Below are positions 40,254 to 41,847 of a DNA stretch of 41,847 nt, piece after piece. Origin of the DNA: Clostridiales bacterium (GTDB lineage Bacteria > Bacillota > Clostridia > Christensenellales > Aristaeellaceae); assembly GCA_015056175.1 (NCBI GenBank), contig SVGT01000017.1, positions 1 through 41,847 of the forward strand, read 5' to 3'. The number at the start of each line of letters is the position of its first letter. The first letter of the stretch is position 1. The notes beneath the pieces were generated by a model. The model searched no databases. It was not told the origin of the DNA and saw only the letters and a list, made by a program, of their open reading frames with translations. The translations under genes were made by a program, and so were the position numbers.

Positions 40254-41372
40254 TTACATCAGATCCACCAGCACGCTGTTTTGCAGGTCCATGCCCCGGC
40301 GCGTCAGCTTCATCACGCCGTTTTGAACCGTCAGAAGCCCTTCCCGGACGGGCTTTTCCATTTTGCTGCCAAAGGCCTCATGGAAGGTCATTCCGTGCAT
40401 GCGGATAAAGTCTTCTTCCGCAACGCCCTTTGTCATGCGCAGACCCAGCATCACGCTTTCAAACACCGCGTCCTCGCGGGAGATCACCTGCTCCTCCCGC
40501 GGTTGTCCGGCCAGATAGCTTTCCAGCCCTTGCGGGTTTTGCCAGCGGACGCCGTCCATAAAGCCTGCCGCCGCGCAGCCGATGCCGATGTATTCGCCCC
40601 GCATCCAGGTATCCACATTATGCCTGCATTCGTACCCGGGATACGCAAAATTGCTGATCTCGTACTGCATGAGCCCGCGATTTTCCAATACGCTGCGGCA
40701 AATTTCGTACATGGCCCGCTCCTCTTCCACGTCCGGCAGCGTCCACCTGCCGCTTTCCACCATGCGGTGCATGGGGGTGTTTTCCTCCACGATCAGGCCG
40801 TAGCAGCTCAGGTGTTTGGGGTCAAGGGACAGGGCAAATTCCAGCGTTTCCCGAACGTCCTCAAGGGTCTGGGTAGGAAGCCCCAGCATCACGTCCAGGT
40901 TAAAATTACAAAACCCCATACGCTTGATGAGCGCCACGCTCTTTTCCACGTCCTCCCGCCTGTGCACGCGGCCCAGCAGCGAAAGGAGACGGTTTTGCGC
41001 CGCCTGCATGCCCATGGAAATGCGGTTGAAGCGGTGATCACGGAGTACGGAAAGGAATTCCTCCGTCACCGTGCCGGGGTTCATTTCGCAGCTCATTTCC
41101 GCATCGGGCAGGATGGCAAAGCGCGCCTCCATGCGGCGCAGCACCCTGTCCATTTCCTCCGGCGGAAACAAAGAGGGCGTGCCTCCGCCGATATACACCG
41201 TCCGGATGGACACGCCTTCCTGCGCGGCACGGTCCATTTCCCTTTCCAGTGCGCGGGCATAATCCGCCATAAGGTGCTCCCTGCCCGTGTAGGAGGCAAA
41301 ATCGCAGTAAGCGCATTTGCGCACGCAGAAGGGCAGATGGAGGTAAAGACCTGCTTGCTTCATCGTATTCAT
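40254..41372 (-). CDS. hemW: Radical SAM heme chaperone HemW / coproporphyrinogen oxidase-like
   Basis: A 372-residue radical SAM protein. The cluster motif CVRKCAYC (C16, C20, C23) lies at the N-terminus, followed by VYIGGGTPSLFP, ISMGMQA and GLPTQTLEDVRETLE. The ending MTKGVAEEDF plus a winged-helix tail are typical of HemW. It lacks firm signs of true HemN, so a heme-chaperone role is the better call. The ATG follows the previous stop by one base with no strong ribosome-binding site, so translation is probably coupled to the upstream gene. Confidence 0.9.
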   Translation of the reverse strand: MNTMKQAGLYLHLPFCVRKCAYCDFASYTGREHLMADYARALEREMDRAAQEGVSIRTVYIGGGTPSLFPPEEMDRVLRRMEARFAILPDAEMSCEMNPGTVTEEFLSVLRDHRFNRISMGMQAAQNRLLSLLGRVHRREDVEKSVALIKRMGFCNFNLDVMLGLPTQTLEDVRETLEFALSLDPKHLSCYGLIVEENTPMHRMVESGRWTLPDVEEERAMYEICRSVLENRGLMQYEISNFAYPGYECRHNVDTWMRGEYIGIGCAAAGFMDGVRWQNPQGLESYLAGQPREEQVISREDAVFESVMLGLRMTKGVAEEDFIRMHGMTFHEAFGSKMEKPVREGLLTVQNGVMKLTRRGMDLQNSVLVDLM

Positions 41373-41373
41373 A

Positions 41374-41847
41374 TCAGTTGAGCTGCATCAGGTACACATC
41401 GTCCCCGGATGCCAGCAGCACCCGTCCCCCGTCCATCATGCCCAGGAAATCCGTGATATGGGCGTCCATGGGCAGGGAAAGGGCGGTAAAGCGCCTCTCG
41501 CCAAAGCCGGTGCGGTACACGCTGTCGTCGGAGAATGCGTAGATGCGGTTGCGGTACACCACGGCGCCCGCACAGGAGGTGGGCAGGGTGTACTGGTTAT
41601 CCGTGTTGCCATACAGGAGACGCAATGTGCTGATGCCGTTTCCCGCAGCGCCGGAGGCCTGACGGGAGGTGGCAAAGAGCAATTGGGCGTTCTGATAGGA
41701 AAGATCGGCATGGATGAGCTGCCAGCCGTACACCAGACGGGTGCCGCTTTCATCCTGGGTGCCGCGATAATCATATTTGGTCAATTGGCGGGTGGTGATC
41801 ACGTTCAGCTGACTGCCGGCATAGAGCACCTTGTACACCAGCGGCTC
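41374..41847 (-). CDS. C-terminal part of an unknown, possibly beta-propeller protein
   Basis: The minus-strand frame is open through the right edge and ends at the TGA at 41374-41376, so about 157 residues are seen. They are rich in beta-strand patterns: repeated short strands such as VVYRNRIYAFSDDSVYRTG and GGRVLLASGDDVYLMQLN suggest blades of a propeller. I do not recognise the family. It ends one base before hemW and is probably cotranscribed with it. Confidence 0.7.
   Translation of the reverse strand, partial: EPLVYKVLYAGSQLNVITTRQLTKYDYRGTQDESGTRLVYGWQLIHADLSYQNAQLLFATSRQASGAAGNGISTLRLLYGNTDNQYTLPTSCAGAVVYRNRIYAFSDDSVYRTGFGERRFTALSLPMDAHITDFLGMMDGGRVLLASGDDVYLMQLN

Overview
The window looks like chromosomal DNA of an anaerobic, spore-forming Firmicute of class Clostridia, probably a gut or rumen commensal. 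The case rests on strong GGAGG ribosome-binding sites, TTG/GTG starts, a yabP-yabQ-divIC-ppx sporulation/division cluster behind a sigma-E-like promoter, an efp neighbourhood typical of Firmicutes, a DegV/TetR pair, RecD2, HemW and a BMP-type nucleoside ABC transporter. Base composition is high in G+C (one sampled line is 39/60) except for two AT-rich islets. No tRNA, rRNA, CRISPR array or intact mobile element was seen.

Layout. 1-4.1 kb: the end of a MATE efflux protein, a GH123/DUF4091-like glycosidase on the minus strand, a FliB-like cysteine-cluster protein and an exported YbjN-like protein. 4.1-6.1 kb: an NhaC-superfamily transporter behind a complete lysine riboswitch with a terminator/antiterminator switch and a consensus promoter. 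6.2-12.4 kb: a tightly overlapping operon of GH38 alpha-mannosidase, GH2 beta-mannosidase, ROK sugar kinase and SIS-domain isomerase, a cytoplasmic route for breaking down manno-oligosaccharides or N-glycan fragments. 12.5-17 kb: uvrA (minus), then a YlbF-family protein and MltG. 17-19 kb: a sugar nucleotidyltransferase and an NlpC/P60-like exported protein with back-to-back promoters.

19-24 kb: a BMP-family ABC importer (binding protein, double ATPase, two permeases), with a terminator and a new promoter after the binding protein. 24-25 kb: a truncated RAYT transposase with an internal REP-like palindrome, then an AT-rich unknown gene. 25-28.7 kb: DegV and TetR genes on overlapping divergent promoters, an exported leucine-rich-repeat protein and a small NrdD-tail-like protein. 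28.8-30.8 kb: yabP-yabQ-divIC-ppx and a 52-residue convergent protein. 31-34 kb: pepP-efp, a CD1247-type protein with a striking Cys/Asp insert, and an alpha/beta hydrolase. 34.1-34.7 kb: a second AT-rich islet with palindromes. 34.7-38.9 kb: recD2-comF-tcdA-ligT-like operon (minus). 39-41.8 kb: a five-SH3-domain exported protein, hemW and the end of an unknown gene.

The best leads for something new are the Cys/Asp-rich insert downstream of efp, the kinase/isomerase pair in the mannoside operon, the lysine-riboswitch NhaC transporter, and the two AT-rich islets. Starts were chosen from ribosome-binding sites and often lie inside the longest open frame. No database search was possible; family names come from motif recognition.
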